A stretch of 64,000 nt of DNA from Marinobacter lutaoensis (lineage in GTDB: Bacteria > Pseudomonadota > Gammaproteobacteria > Pseudomonadales > Oleiphilaceae): positions 1 through 64,000 of the forward strand of contig NZ_MSCW01000005.1 in NCBI RefSeq assembly GCF_001981305.1, given 5' to 3'. Shown here in pieces: positions 1 to 9,013 of the stretch. The position numbers were made by a program, and so were the translations under genes. Within the stretch, counting starts at the first letter, position 1, and each line of letters begins with the position of its first letter. Under the pieces are notes generated by a model. It had not been told where the DNA came from. It worked only from the letters and a program-made list of their open reading frames with translations, and did no database searches.

Positions 1-44
1 TACGAACCAGGCGGTCGGAGGTTCGAATCCTCCCAGCCGCGCCA
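1..44 (+). tRNA. tRNA-Arg(ACG), 3' part only
   Basis: The window opens inside the anticodon loop: U33, then anticodon ACG at 2-4, then AA. The 3' anticodon stem CCAGG (7-11), variable loop, T arm (GGAGG / TTCGAAT / CCTCC, 17-33), acceptor strand and an encoded CCA (42-44) follow. Anticodon ACG makes this a tRNA-Arg reading CGN codons. The 5' half lies outside the window. Confidence 0.9.
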
Positions 45-58
45 TCTTTAGGTCAAGG

Positions 59-95
59 CGCCCCGGTTTGCAAATCACGCAGGCCGGGGCGTTTT
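59..95 (+). terminator. Rho-independent terminator of tRNA-Arg
   Basis: An 8-bp G+C-rich stem, CGCCCCGG (59-66) with CCGGGGCG (84-91), is followed directly by TTTT. It lies 15 nt after the tRNA 3' end, so it should end the tRNA transcript and insulate the ATPase gene downstream. Confidence 0.8.
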
Positions 96-146
96 GCCAT
101 GTCCGGTCGTCTCGCCCGGTGTTACGGTTTCCCCACCCGCCGAAAC

Positions 147-176
147 TTAGACAGCCATCCAGAAGCTTACTATGTT
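147..176 (+). promoter_or_regulatory. Candidate sigma-70 promoter for the ATPase-phosphoketolase unit
   Basis: TTAGAC (147-152) and TATGTT (171-176) are separated by 18 bp, upstream of the ATG at 262 that has the better ribosome binding site. If real, transcription would start near 183. The ATG at 172 sits inside the -10 box and would then not be the start codon. Sequence match only. Confidence 0.35.
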
Positions 177-261
177 TAGAGAGGCCGCCGGGCCTCCCGC
201 TCCCCCGTTGTTCGCTTGTCCGGTGCCTCAAGGGAGCCAAGCGCCGGGAACTGGAGCCGTC

Positions 262-2865
262 ATGGAAAGAAAGACCGACGACTACGTCGATCACCCCCCC
301 GAAGATACCCTGAATACGCTCGATACCGATCCGGACCAAGGCTTGTCAGAGGCCGAGGCCGCGCGCCGACTGGAACGCTTTGGCCCCAATGAGATCCAGG
401 AACGGGAAGAGCCCCTGTGGCATCGCGTGTTCCGGCGCTTCTGGGGCCCGATTCCCTGGATGATCGAGGTGGCGGCGCTGCTGTCGGCGCTGGTTCAGAA
501 GTGGGAAGACTTCGCCATTATCCTGGTGATGCTGCTGGTTAACGCACTGCTCGATTTTTTCCAGGAACACCGTGCCCTGAACGCCCTGAAGGCCCTGAAA
601 CAGGGCCTTCAGGGCGAGGCCATCGTGCTGCGCTCGGGGCAGTATCGGGCGCTCCCGTTCCGTGAACTGGTGCCCGGGGACATCATTCGCCTGAAAATCG
701 GCAACGTAGTGCCGGCGGATGTCCAGTTGCTGGACGGGGACTATCTGTTGCTGGACCAGTCGGCGCTGACGGGGGAGTCGCTGCCGGTCAGCAAGAAAAC
801 CGGCGCGGTGGCCTACGCCAATACCATCGTCAAGCAGGGTGAAATGCGGGCGGTGGTGGTCAACACCGGCATGCACACTAACTTCTCCAGCGTGGTGTCG
901 CTGGTGTCCCGGGCCAGTCTCAAGGAACGCAGCCACTTTCAAAAAATGGTGATGCAGATCGGCAACTTCCTGATCCTGATCACCCTGGCCCTGGTGCTGT
1001 TGATCGTGATGGTGGCGCTGTTTCGTCATGAGCCGTTGTTGGAGATCGCCCGCTTCGCACTGGTCCTGACGGTTGCGGCCATCCCGGTGGCGCTGCCTGC
1101 GGTGTTGTCGGTGACCATGGCGGTGGGGGCCATCAACCTGGCCCGTCGCAAGGCCATCGTCTCCCATCTGACCGCCATCGAGGAACTGGCCGGTGTGGAT
1201 GTTCTGTGCTCTGACAAGACCGGTACGCTCACCCGCAATGAAATGCAGGTGGCCGATCCGATCCTGCTGCCTGGGCAGTCCGAGCCGGATCTTTTCCTGT
1301 GCGCGGCGCTGGCCTCGCGCCTGGAAAACCGGGACCCCATCGAGCTGCCCATCTTCCGGTACCTGGATGAGCATTACCCGGACGTCGACTGGCGATCCTA
1401 CCAGCAGCGTTCGTTCACGCCGTTCGATCCGGTTCGCAAACGTACCGAGGCCGTGGTGAGTCGGGCGGACGATCGGTTCCTGGTGGCCAAGGGCGCAACC
1501 CAGGTGTTGCTGGAGATGACCGAGCTGGACGAAGCCCGGGTGGCGGAGGTCAATCGCCAGGTGGACGCACTGGCGGCGAAGGGGTATCGGACCATCGCCG
1601 TGGGCCGCCGCCGTGATGGTGAACCCTTGGAGTTGCTGGGCCTGATCCCCCTGTACGACCCGCCGAGGGAAGATTCCCGGGAGGTGATCGAGGAAATGCA
1701 GCGCAACGGTGTCGTTGTCAAGATGGTGACCGGCGACAACCTGGCCATCGCCCGTGAGATCGGCGGCCTGCTGGGGCTGGAGCAGCGCACCATCCGCTCG
1801 GCCCAGCTGTCGGGGGCGGCAAGCAACGAGCTGCTGGCGCTGGTGGAGGCGCTGACCACCGCCATCTACCGCCGCCTGAAAGGGGGCGTGCCGTTCAAGG
1901 AGGCGCGCCGGTTCGCTAGCGAGGTGATGGAGGAGGTCGGCAGGCTGTACGACACTCGCCTGCTGGAACGAGAGTTCCTGCATACCCACGAGTCCGCCAT
2001 CGTCGAGATGATTGAGGAGGTGGACATCTTCGCGGAGGTGGTGCCGGAGGATAAGTACCGGATCATCGACACCCTGCAGAAAGGCGACCACATCGTGGCC
2101 ATGACCGGCGATGGCGTCAACGATGCGCCGGCCCTGAAAAAGGCCGATTGTGGCTTCGCGGTCGCCAACGCCACCGACGCCGCCCGGGCCGCCGCGGACA
2201 TCGTGCTGACCGCCCCCGGTCTGTCGGTCATCAACGAGGCGATCCGTCAGGCCCGGATCACGTTCGCCCGGATGAAGAGCTACGCCACCTTCCGGATCGC
2301 GGAAACCCTCCGGATCATCCTGTTCATGACGGTTTCGATCATCGTGTTCGACTTCTATCCGATCACCGCCCTGATGATCATCCTGCTGGCGCTGCTCAAC
2401 GACATTCCAATCCTGACCATCGCCTACGATCACACCCGCGTCCACAACGCGCCCCTGCGCTGGAACATGCGGGAGCTGCTGACGGTGTCCTCGGTGCTTG
2501 GCCTGACCGGTGTGGTGTCCTCCTTCCTGCTGTTCTTCGTATTGCAGGAGCACGGGGTTTCGGAGGACATGATCCGTAGTCTGTTGTTTCTGAAGCTGAT
2601 CGTGGCCGGCCACAGCACCTTGTACGTCACCCGCGCCGAAGGCTGGTTCTGGGAGCGCCCCTGGCCATCGCCGCTGCTGATGGTGGCTACGTTCGGAACC
2701 GAGATTCTGGGCACGCTGATCGCGGTGTACGGTGTCATGATAACGCCCGTCGGCTGGGCCTATGCTGCCTGGATCTGGCTGTATGCCCTGGCCTGGTTCT
2801 TCGTCAACGACGTGATCAAGGTCCTGACCTACCGGATGTTACGGCGCGAGGGCGCCGTCGACTGA
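262..2865 (+). CDS. P-type plasma-membrane proton-translocating ATPase (P3A type)
   Basis: Predicted ATP-driven H+ export pump of the inner membrane, 867 aa from the ATG at 262. That start has GGAG 5 nt upstream; an in-frame ATG at 172 lacks one. Visible hallmarks are TGES in the actuator domain (residues 170-173), the phosphorylation motif DKTGTLT (Asp318) and [16 protein letters not shown] (from 614). Hydrophobic helices lie near residues 60-105, 235-290 and, in the C-terminal part, 680-860. An unusual stretch of roughly 50 residues sits between the nucleotide-binding region and the DIFAEV segment (about 1815-1995), where family members I know have a shorter linker; it is rich in Leu, Glu and Arg and looks helical. 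A related Ca2+ or Mg2+ specificity is less likely from the motifs but cannot be excluded. The phosphoketolase gene follows after 19 bp, so the two are probably cotranscribed. Confidence 0.88.
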   Translation: MERKTDDYVDHPPEDTLNTLDTDPDQGLSEAEAARRLERFGPNEIQEREEPLWHRVFRRFWGPIPWMIEVAALLSALVQKWEDFAIILVMLLVNALLDFFQEHRALNALKALKQGLQGEAIVLRSGQYRALPFRELVPGDIIRLKIGNVVPADVQLLDGDYLLLDQSALTGESLPVSKKTGAVAYANTIVKQGEMRAVVVNTGMHTNFSSVVSLVSRASLKERSHFQKMVMQIGNFLILITLALVLLIVMVALFRHEPLLEIARFALVLTVAAIPVALPAVLSVTMAVGAINLARRKAIVSHLTAIEELAGVDVLCSDKTGTLTRNEMQVADPILLPGQSEPDLFLCAALASRLENRDPIELPIFRYLDEHYPDVDWRSYQQRSFTPFDPVRKRTEAVVSRADDRFLVAKGATQVLLEMTELDEARVAEVNRQVDALAAKGYRTIAVGRRRDGEPLELLGLIPLYDPPREDSREVIEEMQRNGVVVKMVTGDNLAIAREIGGLLGLEQRTIRSAQLSGAASNELLALVEALTTAIYRRLKGGVPFKEARRFASEVMEEVGRLYDTRLLEREFLHTHESAIVEMIEEVDIFAEVVPEDKYRIIDTLQKGDHIVAMTGDGVNDAPALKKADCGFAVANATDAARAAADIVLTAPGLSVINEAIRQARITFARMKSYATFRIAETLRIILFMTVSIIVFDFYPITALMIILLALLNDIPILTIAYDHTRVHNAPLRWNMRELLTVSSVLGLTGVVSSFLLFFVLQEHGVSEDMIRSLLFLKLIVAGHSTLYVTRAEGWFWERPWPSPLLMVATFGTEILGTLIAVYGVMITPVGWAYAAWIWLYALAWFFVNDVIKVLTYRMLRREGAVD

Positions 2866-2884
2866 ATCATTGAGGAGACTACCG

Positions 2885-5284
2885 ATGGATGAGACAGGGA
2901 AGACCGAACCGGCCAATCCCGCGCCGCTGAGCCCGGAGGCGCTGGACCAGTTGCACGCCTACTGGCGCGCGGCCAACTACCTTTCGATTGGCCAGATCTA
3001 CCTGCTGGACAATCCGTTGTTGCGGGAACCGTTGAAACTGGAGCACGTCAAGCCGCGTTTGCTGGGGCACTGGGGCACCGCACCGGGCCTGAACCTGGTG
3101 TACGCGCATCTCAACCGACTGATCCGGGCCCGGGACCTGAACGTGATCTACATCACCGGCCCTGGGCACGGAGCGCCCGGCATCGTCGCCAACACCTACC
3201 TGGAAGGCAGCTACAGCGAACTCTACCCGAGTGTCACTCAGGACGAGGAGGGTATGAAGGCCCTGTTCCGGCAGTTTTCCTTTCCCGGCGGCATCCCCAG
3301 CCACACGGCGCCGGAAACGCCGGGCTCCATCCACGAAGGGGGCGAGCTGGGTTATTCCCTGAGCCATGCCTTCGGCGCGGCCTTCGACAACCCCGATCTG
3401 ATCGTCGCCTGCGTGGTCGGCGATGGCGAGGCGGAAACGGGCCCCGCCGCCACGGCCTGGCACTCCAACAAATTCCTGAACCCGGTGACCGACGGCGCGG
3501 TGCTGCCGATCCTGCACCTGAATGGCTATAAGATCGCCAACCCGACGGTGCTTGCCCGTATCAGCCGCGACGAACTGCGCAAGCTGTTCCAGGGGTACGG
3601 CTACGAGCCGTATTTCGTGGAAGGCGAAGACCCGCTCGTGGTTCACCAGACGATGGCGGCCGTTCTGAGCCGTGCTATCGATGACATCCAAGGCATTCAG
3701 GCGCGGGCCCGGTCGGGAGAACGGACGCAGCGGCCGCGCTGGCCGATGATCGTGTTGCGGACCCCGAAGGGCTGGACCTGCCCGAAGGAAGTGGACGGCC
3801 TGCGCCTGGAAGGTACGTGGCGCTCGCATCAGGTACCGTTCGCGGAGCTGGCCACTAAGCCGGACCACGTGCGGTTGCTGGAACAGTGGATGAAAAGTTA
3901 CCGGCCGGAGGAGCTGTTTGATGAACAGGGCAGGCTGCGTCCGGAGTTGGCCCGGCTCGCGCCGGAAGGGGAACGGCGCATGGGCGCCAATCCCCATGCC
4001 AACGGGGGGCTGCTGCTCCAAGACCTGCGGCTGCCGGACTACACCCGCTACCGGCTGGAGGTTCCGCAGCCCGGCGCGGTTTCCGGCGAGGCCACCCGGA
4101 CCCTCGGGAATTTCCTGCGGGACGTGATGGCCTGCAATTTGGAACGCCGGAATTTCCGGGTTATGGGGCCGGATGAGACCGCCTCCAACCGTTTGGGGGC
4201 ACTGCTGGAGGTGACCGACCGGGCCTGGGATGCGGAACGCTACGACGACGATGACCACCTGTCACCGGCCGGTCGCGTCATGGAGATCCTGTCCGAACAC
4301 ACCTGCCAGGGTTGGCTCGAAGGCTATCTGCTGACCGGTCGTCACGGTTTCTTTTCCTGCTACGAGGCTTTCATTCATATCGTCGATTCGATGTTCAACC
4401 AGCACGCCAAGTGGCTGAAGGTGAGCCAGGAAATACCCTGGCGCCGGCCTGTTGCCTCACTCAATATTCTGCTGACGTCCCACGTCTGGCGACAGGATCA
4501 CAACGGCTTTTCCCATCAGGATCCGGGATTCATCGACCACGTGGTCAACAAGAAGGCCAGCATCGTCAGGGTGTATCTGCCACCGGACGCCAACTCGCTG
4601 CTGTACGTGGCGGACCAGTGCCTGCGCAGTCGTAACAAAGTCAACGTGATCGTCGCCGGCAAGCAGCCCAGTCCCCAGTGGCTGAGCATGGACGCGGCGA
4701 TCCGGCACTGCCGAGCCGGTATTGGCATCTGGGAGTGGGCAAGCAATGACCAAGGGGTGGAGCCGGATGTGGTGATGGCCTGCGCCGGCGATGTGCCGAC
4801 TCTGGAAACCCTGGCGGCGGTCCGCCTGCTGAACGAGCACGAACCCGACCTGAAGGTCCGGGTGATCAACGTGGTGGACCTGATGACCCTGCAACCCCGG
4901 GAGGAGCACCCGGTGGGGTTGAGCGACAAGGATTTCGATACCCTGTTCACCACGGACAAGCCCATCATCTTCGCCTTCCATGGGTATCCCTGGCTGATTC
5001 ATCGCCTGGCCTATCGGCGGCGCAACCACCACAACCTCCATGTGCGCGGTTACAAGGAGGAGGGCACCACCACCACGCCGTTCGACATGGCGGTGCTGAA
5101 CGACATTGACCGGTTTCATCTGGTGATGGATGTCGTCGACCGGGTGCCCGGGCTCATGCACCGCGCAGCCTACCTCAAGCAGCACATGCGCGACCGGTTG
5201 ACGGAACACCGTCAGTACATCATCCGCACCGGCCAGGATCTGCCGGAAATTCGTGACTGGCGCTGGACCAGCGCCGATGGCTGA
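2885..5284 (+). CDS. xfp: Phosphoketolase (xylulose-5-P / fructose-6-P)
   Basis: Thiamine-diphosphate enzyme that splits xylulose 5-phosphate (or fructose 6-phosphate) with phosphate to acetyl phosphate plus glyceraldehyde 3-phosphate (or erythrose 4-phosphate). The protein is 799 aa, the usual family length. Recognisable segments are TGPGHGAPG near the N terminus, the ThDP-binding GDGEAETGP, and [14 protein letters not shown] in the middle. ATG 2885 is preferred to the upstream in-frame TTG at 2870 because GAGGAG (2872-2877) lies 7 nt before it. It follows the ATPase gene by 19 bp. No acetate kinase or phosphotransacetylase gene lies nearby, so the fate of acetyl phosphate is not shown here. 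A 12-bp hairpin follows the gene. Confidence 0.93.
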   Translation: MDETGKTEPANPAPLSPEALDQLHAYWRAANYLSIGQIYLLDNPLLREPLKLEHVKPRLLGHWGTAPGLNLVYAHLNRLIRARDLNVIYITGPGHGAPGIVANTYLEGSYSELYPSVTQDEEGMKALFRQFSFPGGIPSHTAPETPGSIHEGGELGYSLSHAFGAAFDNPDLIVACVVGDGEAETGPAATAWHSNKFLNPVTDGAVLPILHLNGYKIANPTVLARISRDELRKLFQGYGYEPYFVEGEDPLVVHQTMAAVLSRAIDDIQGIQARARSGERTQRPRWPMIVLRTPKGWTCPKEVDGLRLEGTWRSHQVPFAELATKPDHVRLLEQWMKSYRPEELFDEQGRLRPELARLAPEGERRMGANPHANGGLLLQDLRLPDYTRYRLEVPQPGAVSGEATRTLGNFLRDVMACNLERRNFRVMGPDETASNRLGALLEVTDRAWDAERYDDDDHLSPAGRVMEILSEHTCQGWLEGYLLTGRHGFFSCYEAFIHIVDSMFNQHAKWLKVSQEIPWRRPVASLNILLTSHVWRQDHNGFSHQDPGFIDHVVNKKASIVRVYLPPDANSLLYVADQCLRSRNKVNVIVAGKQPSPQWLSMDAAIRHCRAGIGIWEWASNDQGVEPDVVMACAGDVPTLETLAAVRLLNEHEPDLKVRVINVVDLMTLQPREEHPVGLSDKDFDTLFTTDKPIIFAFHGYPWLIHRLAYRRRNHHNLHVRGYKEEGTTTTPFDMAVLNDIDRFHLVMDVVDRVPGLMHRAAYLKQHMRDRLTEHRQYIIRTGQDLPEIRDWRWTSADG

Positions 5285-5533
5285 CATCCGGAACCGGGCC
5301 TGGACGCGGCTGGGCCCGGTTCCGGCGCATCTCCCGATCCGGGCGATCTCGGAAACCCCGTATGGAAAGTCGGGGTTTAGGTTGCCCGTGCCTGCCTAAA
5401 ACGGTAAATTACGCAGGATTTTGCCTTCCGAATTGTTCCGGTTGCGCCATAAGACTTTAGTCTAACGCAGTTGGCGGGCGCCCCGGGGCAAAACGGGAAA
5501 ATCATACACTCCAATAACAGGTAGCTGTTCGAT
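5285..5533 (+). other. Leader region between phosphoketolase and oadG, with hairpins
   Basis: This 249-bp gap has no convincing ORF. A perfect 12-bp inverted repeat at 5289-5300 / 5313-5324, just after the xfp stop, could end that transcript although no T run follows. A second one, AAACCCCG (5353-5360) with CGGGGTTT (5371-5378), and a third, TTTAGG (5376-5381) with CCTAAA (5395-5400), overlap each other and could be alternative folds. Around 5453-5464 is a short palindrome, AGACT-TT-AGTCT. I find no clear -35/-10 pair for the oad genes. Confidence 0.4.
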
Positions 5534-5782
5534 ATGAATGAGCTGATGTCACAAGCCGTCGATCTGATGATCGTGGGCATGGGGTTCGTGTTCGCATTCC
5601 TGCTGATCCTGGTGTTTGCGACCGGCCTGATGTCCAGGCTCATCCTGCGGTTTGCGCCGGAGCCGGCAACCCCGGCGAAAACGCCACGTGCCAAGCCGAA
5701 AGCGCCCGCGTCGGTCGATCCTGACACCGCCGAGGCCATCAAGAAGGCGATTGCACAATACCGGGCGCGGCACCGGAAGTGA
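5534..5782 (+). CDS. oadG: Oxaloacetate decarboxylase gamma chain
   Basis: Small membrane subunit of the Na+-translocating oxaloacetate decarboxylase; in the family it anchors and stabilises the alpha-beta complex. The 82-aa product has one N-terminal transmembrane helix (about residues 12-35) and then a Pro/Ala/Lys-rich cytoplasmic linker, the usual OadG layout. The C terminus ends in RARHRK. I do not see the His/Asp zinc-binding tail reported for some homologues. The ribosome binding site is weak. oadA begins 42 bp downstream and oadB follows, so this is the first gene of oadGAB. Confidence 0.85.
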   Translation: MNELMSQAVDLMIVGMGFVFAFLLILVFATGLMSRLILRFAPEPATPAKTPRAKPKAPASVDPDTAEAIKKAIAQYRARHRK

Positions 5783-5824
5783 CCCGGTAAACGAAAGAGA
5801 ACCTTTTCATAGAAGGCTGACACG

Positions 5825-7606
5825 ATGACTGATACAAAAAAACCGCTGGGGATTACGGACGTCGTTCTGCGTGACGCCCATCAGTCCCTGCTGGCCACCC
5901 GAATGCGGCTGGATGACATGCTGCCGATTGCCGAGAAGCTGGACAAGGTCGGCTTCTGGTCTCTCGAATCCTGGGGTGGCGCCACCTTTGATGCCTGCAT
6001 CCGCTATCTGGGCGAGGACCCCTGGGAGCGCATCCGCGAATTGAAAAAGGCCATGCCCAACACGCCCCAGCAGATGCTGCTGCGGGGCCAGAACCTGCTG
6101 GGTTACCGCCATTACGCGGACGATGTGGTAGAGCGGTTTGTCGACCGTGCCGCCGAGAACGGCGTCGATGTGTTCCGGATCTTTGACGCCATGAACGATC
6201 CGCGCAACCTGGAAACGGCCATCCGGGCCGTGCGCAAGACGGGCAAGCACGCCCAGGGCACCATTTCCTATACCACCAGCCCGGTCCATACCGTTGATAT
6301 GTGGGTGGAACTGGCCAAGCAGATTGAGTCCATGGGCGCCGATTCCATCGCCATCAAGGACATGGCGGGTCTGCTCAAGCCGTACGTGGCTTACGAGCTG
6401 GTCAGCCGTCTGAAGAAAGAACTGAGCGTGCCCGTTCACATGCAGTGCCATGCCACCACCGGCATGTCCACGGCCACCGCCATCAAGGCGGCCGAGGCGG
6501 GTATCGACAACGTGGATACCGCCATCTCCTCCATGAGCATGACCTACGGCCACTCGCCCACCGAGGCGATCGTGGCGATTCTCGAGGGCACCGACCGCGA
6601 CACCGGTCTGGACCTGCATTTGCTGGAAGAAATTGCCGGCTATTTCCGCGAAGTCCGGAAAAAATACGCCAAGTTCGAGGGCAGCCTGCGTGGCGTGGAT
6701 TCCCGCATCCTGACCGCCCAGGTCCCCGGCGGCATGCTCACCAACATGGAAAGCCAGCTGCGCGAGCAGAACGCCATCGACAAGTTCGATCAGGTGCTGG
6801 AGGAAATTCCCAAGGTCCGCGAGGACCTGGGCTATATCCCGCTGGTGACGCCAACCTCCCAGATCGTTGGTACCCAGGCGGTGCTCAATGTCCTGACGGG
6901 CGAGCGTTACAAGTCCATCTCCAAGGAGACCGCCGCCATCCTCAAGGGTGAATACGGCGCGGCTCCGGCGCCGTTCAACCGGGAACTGCAGGCGCGCGTG
7001 CTGGACGGCAAGGAGCCGGTGACCTGTCGCCCGGCCGACCTGTTGGAGCCGGAAATGGACAGGCTGACCGAGGAACTGAAAACGCTGGCGGAGGAAAAAG
7101 GCATCCAGCTGGCCGAGAATGTCGTGGACGACGTGTTGACCTACGCACTGTTCCCCCAGATTGGCCTGAAGTTCCTGGAAAACCGTGGCAACCCGGACGC
7201 CTTCGAGCCGGTCCCGAGCGCCGATGACGTGGCGCCGGCCCGGAAGGCGAGTGGCCCCGAGACTTACACCGTCGAGGTCAATGGCCGGAAGTTCGTGGTG
7301 GCGGTGTCCGAGGGGGGTGAAATCACCCAGATCGAAGCCCAGGGAGGCGCGGCCGCCCCGGCGGCGGGTGCTGCCGTTCCGGCCGCAGGTGAGGGCGAGC
7401 CGGTGGTGGCGCCGCTGGGTGGCAACATCTGGAAAGTGCTGGTTGCTCCCGGTGACACCGTTGAGGAGGGCGATGTCCTGGTCATCCTCGAGGCCATGAA
7501 GATGGAAACGGAAGTTCGCGCACCCAAAGCCGGCACCATCGGTGAAGTCTTCATCAAGGTCGGTGATGCCGTCTCCCCTGATGATGAAATGCTGACAATC
7601 GCATAA
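5825..7606 (+). CDS. oadA: Oxaloacetate decarboxylase alpha chain (biotin carrier)
   Basis: Carboxyltransferase subunit that moves CO2 from oxaloacetate to biotin, giving pyruvate; OadB then decarboxylates carboxybiotin to drive Na+ export. The 593-aa protein starts with the TIM-barrel carboxyltransferase signature [16 protein letters not shown]. It also shows [10 protein letters not shown] and the metal-site segment HMQCHATTG, then a PYC/OADA conserved domain, an Ala/Pro-rich hinge (about residues 510-525) and a biotinyl domain. The biotin-attachment lysine in EAMKMETE is Lys559, 35 residues from the C terminus, as expected. oadB begins 13 bp after the stop. A role with pyruvate carboxylase would need a separate biotin carboxylase, which is absent here. 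Confidence 0.95.
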   Translation: MTDTKKPLGITDVVLRDAHQSLLATRMRLDDMLPIAEKLDKVGFWSLESWGGATFDACIRYLGEDPWERIRELKKAMPNTPQQMLLRGQNLLGYRHYADDVVERFVDRAAENGVDVFRIFDAMNDPRNLETAIRAVRKTGKHAQGTISYTTSPVHTVDMWVELAKQIESMGADSIAIKDMAGLLKPYVAYELVSRLKKELSVPVHMQCHATTGMSTATAIKAAEAGIDNVDTAISSMSMTYGHSPTEAIVAILEGTDRDTGLDLHLLEEIAGYFREVRKKYAKFEGSLRGVDSRILTAQVPGGMLTNMESQLREQNAIDKFDQVLEEIPKVREDLGYIPLVTPTSQIVGTQAVLNVLTGERYKSISKETAAILKGEYGAAPAPFNRELQARVLDGKEPVTCRPADLLEPEMDRLTEELKTLAEEKGIQLAENVVDDVLTYALFPQIGLKFLENRGNPDAFEPVPSADDVAPARKASGPETYTVEVNGRKFVVAVSEGGEITQIEAQGGAAAPAAGAAVPAAGEGEPVVAPLGGNIWKVLVAPGDTVEEGDVLVILEAMKMETEVRAPKAGTIGEVFIKVGDAVSPDDEMLTIA

Positions 7607-7619
7607 GGGCCAGCATTCC

Positions 7620-8942
7620 ATGGAAAAATTACTGACGCTCTGGACAGGCAGTGGCCTGTTCAACATCGAACCTGGCCAGCTGGTGATGATCGGCATTGGC
7701 CTGCTTCTCCTGTACCTCGCCATTCGCAAGGGCTTTGAGCCTCTGCTGCTGGTGCCGATCGGCTTCGGCGGCATTCTGGCGAACATCCCGGAGGCGGGGC
7801 TTGCCCTGTCCGCCGCGGAGAACGCGATCCACTTCGGCAAGCCGGAAGTGCTGGCGGCCCTGGCGGGGGCACTGGACGTGGCCTACGACGCCTCCCAGGC
7901 GGTGACGCCGGAAGTGATCGAGACCTTCAAACACGCCTTCAAGGAAGCCAGTACGGCGGAGGTAGCCATGGCCAATGGCCTGGCCCAAGACTTCGGCTAC
8001 GGCAACGGCATGCTCTACAACTTCTATCAGGTGATCATTGGCAGCACCGTGGGGCCGCTGATCATCTTCATGGGCGTGGGCGCGATGACGGATTTCGGTC
8101 CGCTACTGGCCAACCCGAAGACCATGCTGCTGGGCGCTGCCGCCCAGTTCGGCATCTTCGGCACGGTGCTGGGCGCGGCCCTGCTGGATTGGGGCGGTAT
8201 TCTGGACTTCACCATCCTTGAGGCCGCCGCGGTCGGCATCATCGGGGGGGCCGATGGTCCCACCTCGATCTACGTTTCCAGCGTCCTGGCCCCGCACCTG
8301 CTGGGTGCCATCGCGGTTTCCGCCTACGCCTACATGGCGATGGTGCCGATGATTCAGCCGCCGATCATGAAGGCGCTGACCACCGAGGAGGAGCGCAAGA
8401 TCAAGATGTCGCAGCTGCGCCCGGTGAGCCGGAAGGAGAAAATCATCTTCCCGCTGGTGGTTCTGATTGCCGTGGTGCTGTTCCTACCGGATGCGGCGCC
8501 GCTGCTGGGTATGTTCTGCTTCGGTAACCTGATGCGTGAGTGCGGCGTGGTTGAGCGCCTGAGCGATACTGCCCAGAATGCCCTGATCAACATTGTCACC
8601 ATCTTCCTGGGACTGTCTGTGGGCTCGAAACTCATGGCTGAGAAGTTCCTGGATCCGCAGACCCTTGGCATCCTGATGCTGGGTATTGTGGCGTTCGGTG
8701 TCGGTACCGCTGCCGGTGTGCTTATGGCCAAGCTGATGAACCTGATGTCTAAGGAAAAGATCAACCCGCTGATCGGCTCCGCCGGGGTATCTGCGGTGCC
8801 GATGGCGGCCCGGGTCTCCAACAAGGTGGGCCTGGAAGCCAACCCGCAGAACTTCCTGCTGATGCACGCCATGGGCCCGAACGTGGCCGGCGTAATCGGC
8901 TCTGCGGTGGCGGCGGGCGTGATGATCAAGCTGCTCAGCTGA
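7620..8942 (+). CDS. oadB: Na+-translocating oxaloacetate decarboxylase beta chain
   Basis: Integral membrane subunit that decarboxylates carboxybiotin and exports Na+. It is 440 aa with many hydrophobic helices and the family segment [12 protein letters not shown] (around residue 203). Near the C terminus is [14 protein letters not shown], equivalent to the conserved serine-containing region of the family. It directly follows oadA and ends 19 bp before a strong terminator. In a marine-type cell the pump would couple oxaloacetate breakdown to a sodium gradient. Confidence 0.95.
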   Translation: MEKLLTLWTGSGLFNIEPGQLVMIGIGLLLLYLAIRKGFEPLLLVPIGFGGILANIPEAGLALSAAENAIHFGKPEVLAALAGALDVAYDASQAVTPEVIETFKHAFKEASTAEVAMANGLAQDFGYGNGMLYNFYQVIIGSTVGPLIIFMGVGAMTDFGPLLANPKTMLLGAAAQFGIFGTVLGAALLDWGGILDFTILEAAAVGIIGGADGPTSIYVSSVLAPHLLGAIAVSAYAYMAMVPMIQPPIMKALTTEEERKIKMSQLRPVSRKEKIIFPLVVLIAVVLFLPDAAPLLGMFCFGNLMRECGVVERLSDTAQNALINIVTIFLGLSVGSKLMAEKFLDPQTLGILMLGIVAFGVGTAAGVLMAKLMNLMSKEKINPLIGSAGVSAVPMAARVSNKVGLEANPQNFLLMHAMGPNVAGVIGSAVAAGVMIKLLS

Positions 8943-8961
8943 ACACCGCCGGCAGCCCGTT

Positions 8962-8995
8962 AAAACCCCGCCTGTGTGCGGGGTTTTATTTTTCT
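8962..8995 (+). terminator. Terminator after oadGAB
   Basis: AAAACCCCGC (8962-8971) pairs perfectly with GCGGGGTTTT (8978-8987) over a 6-nt loop and is followed by ATTTTTTTC. It lies between the convergent oadB and dnaE2 genes, and the flanking A and T runs could let it work in both directions. Confidence 0.85.
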
Positions 8996-9013
8996 CGGGC
9001 GGTGTCGAGGGTC

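Noticed and set aside
1..300. Prophage or genomic-island boundary at the tRNA-Arg 3' end
   Set aside because: No integrase and no repeat of the tRNA end were noticed downstream in this window, and the genes that follow have the same base composition as the rest.
346..2613. Long minus-strand ORF (755 aa) opposite the ATPase gene
   Set aside because: Antisense shadow of a high-G+C coding region; its composition is Gln/His/Arg-rich, and it shows no domain or ribosome binding site.
5807..7840. 677-aa minus-strand ORF opposite oadA
   Set aside because: Antisense shadow of oadA and the start of oadB; no family features.
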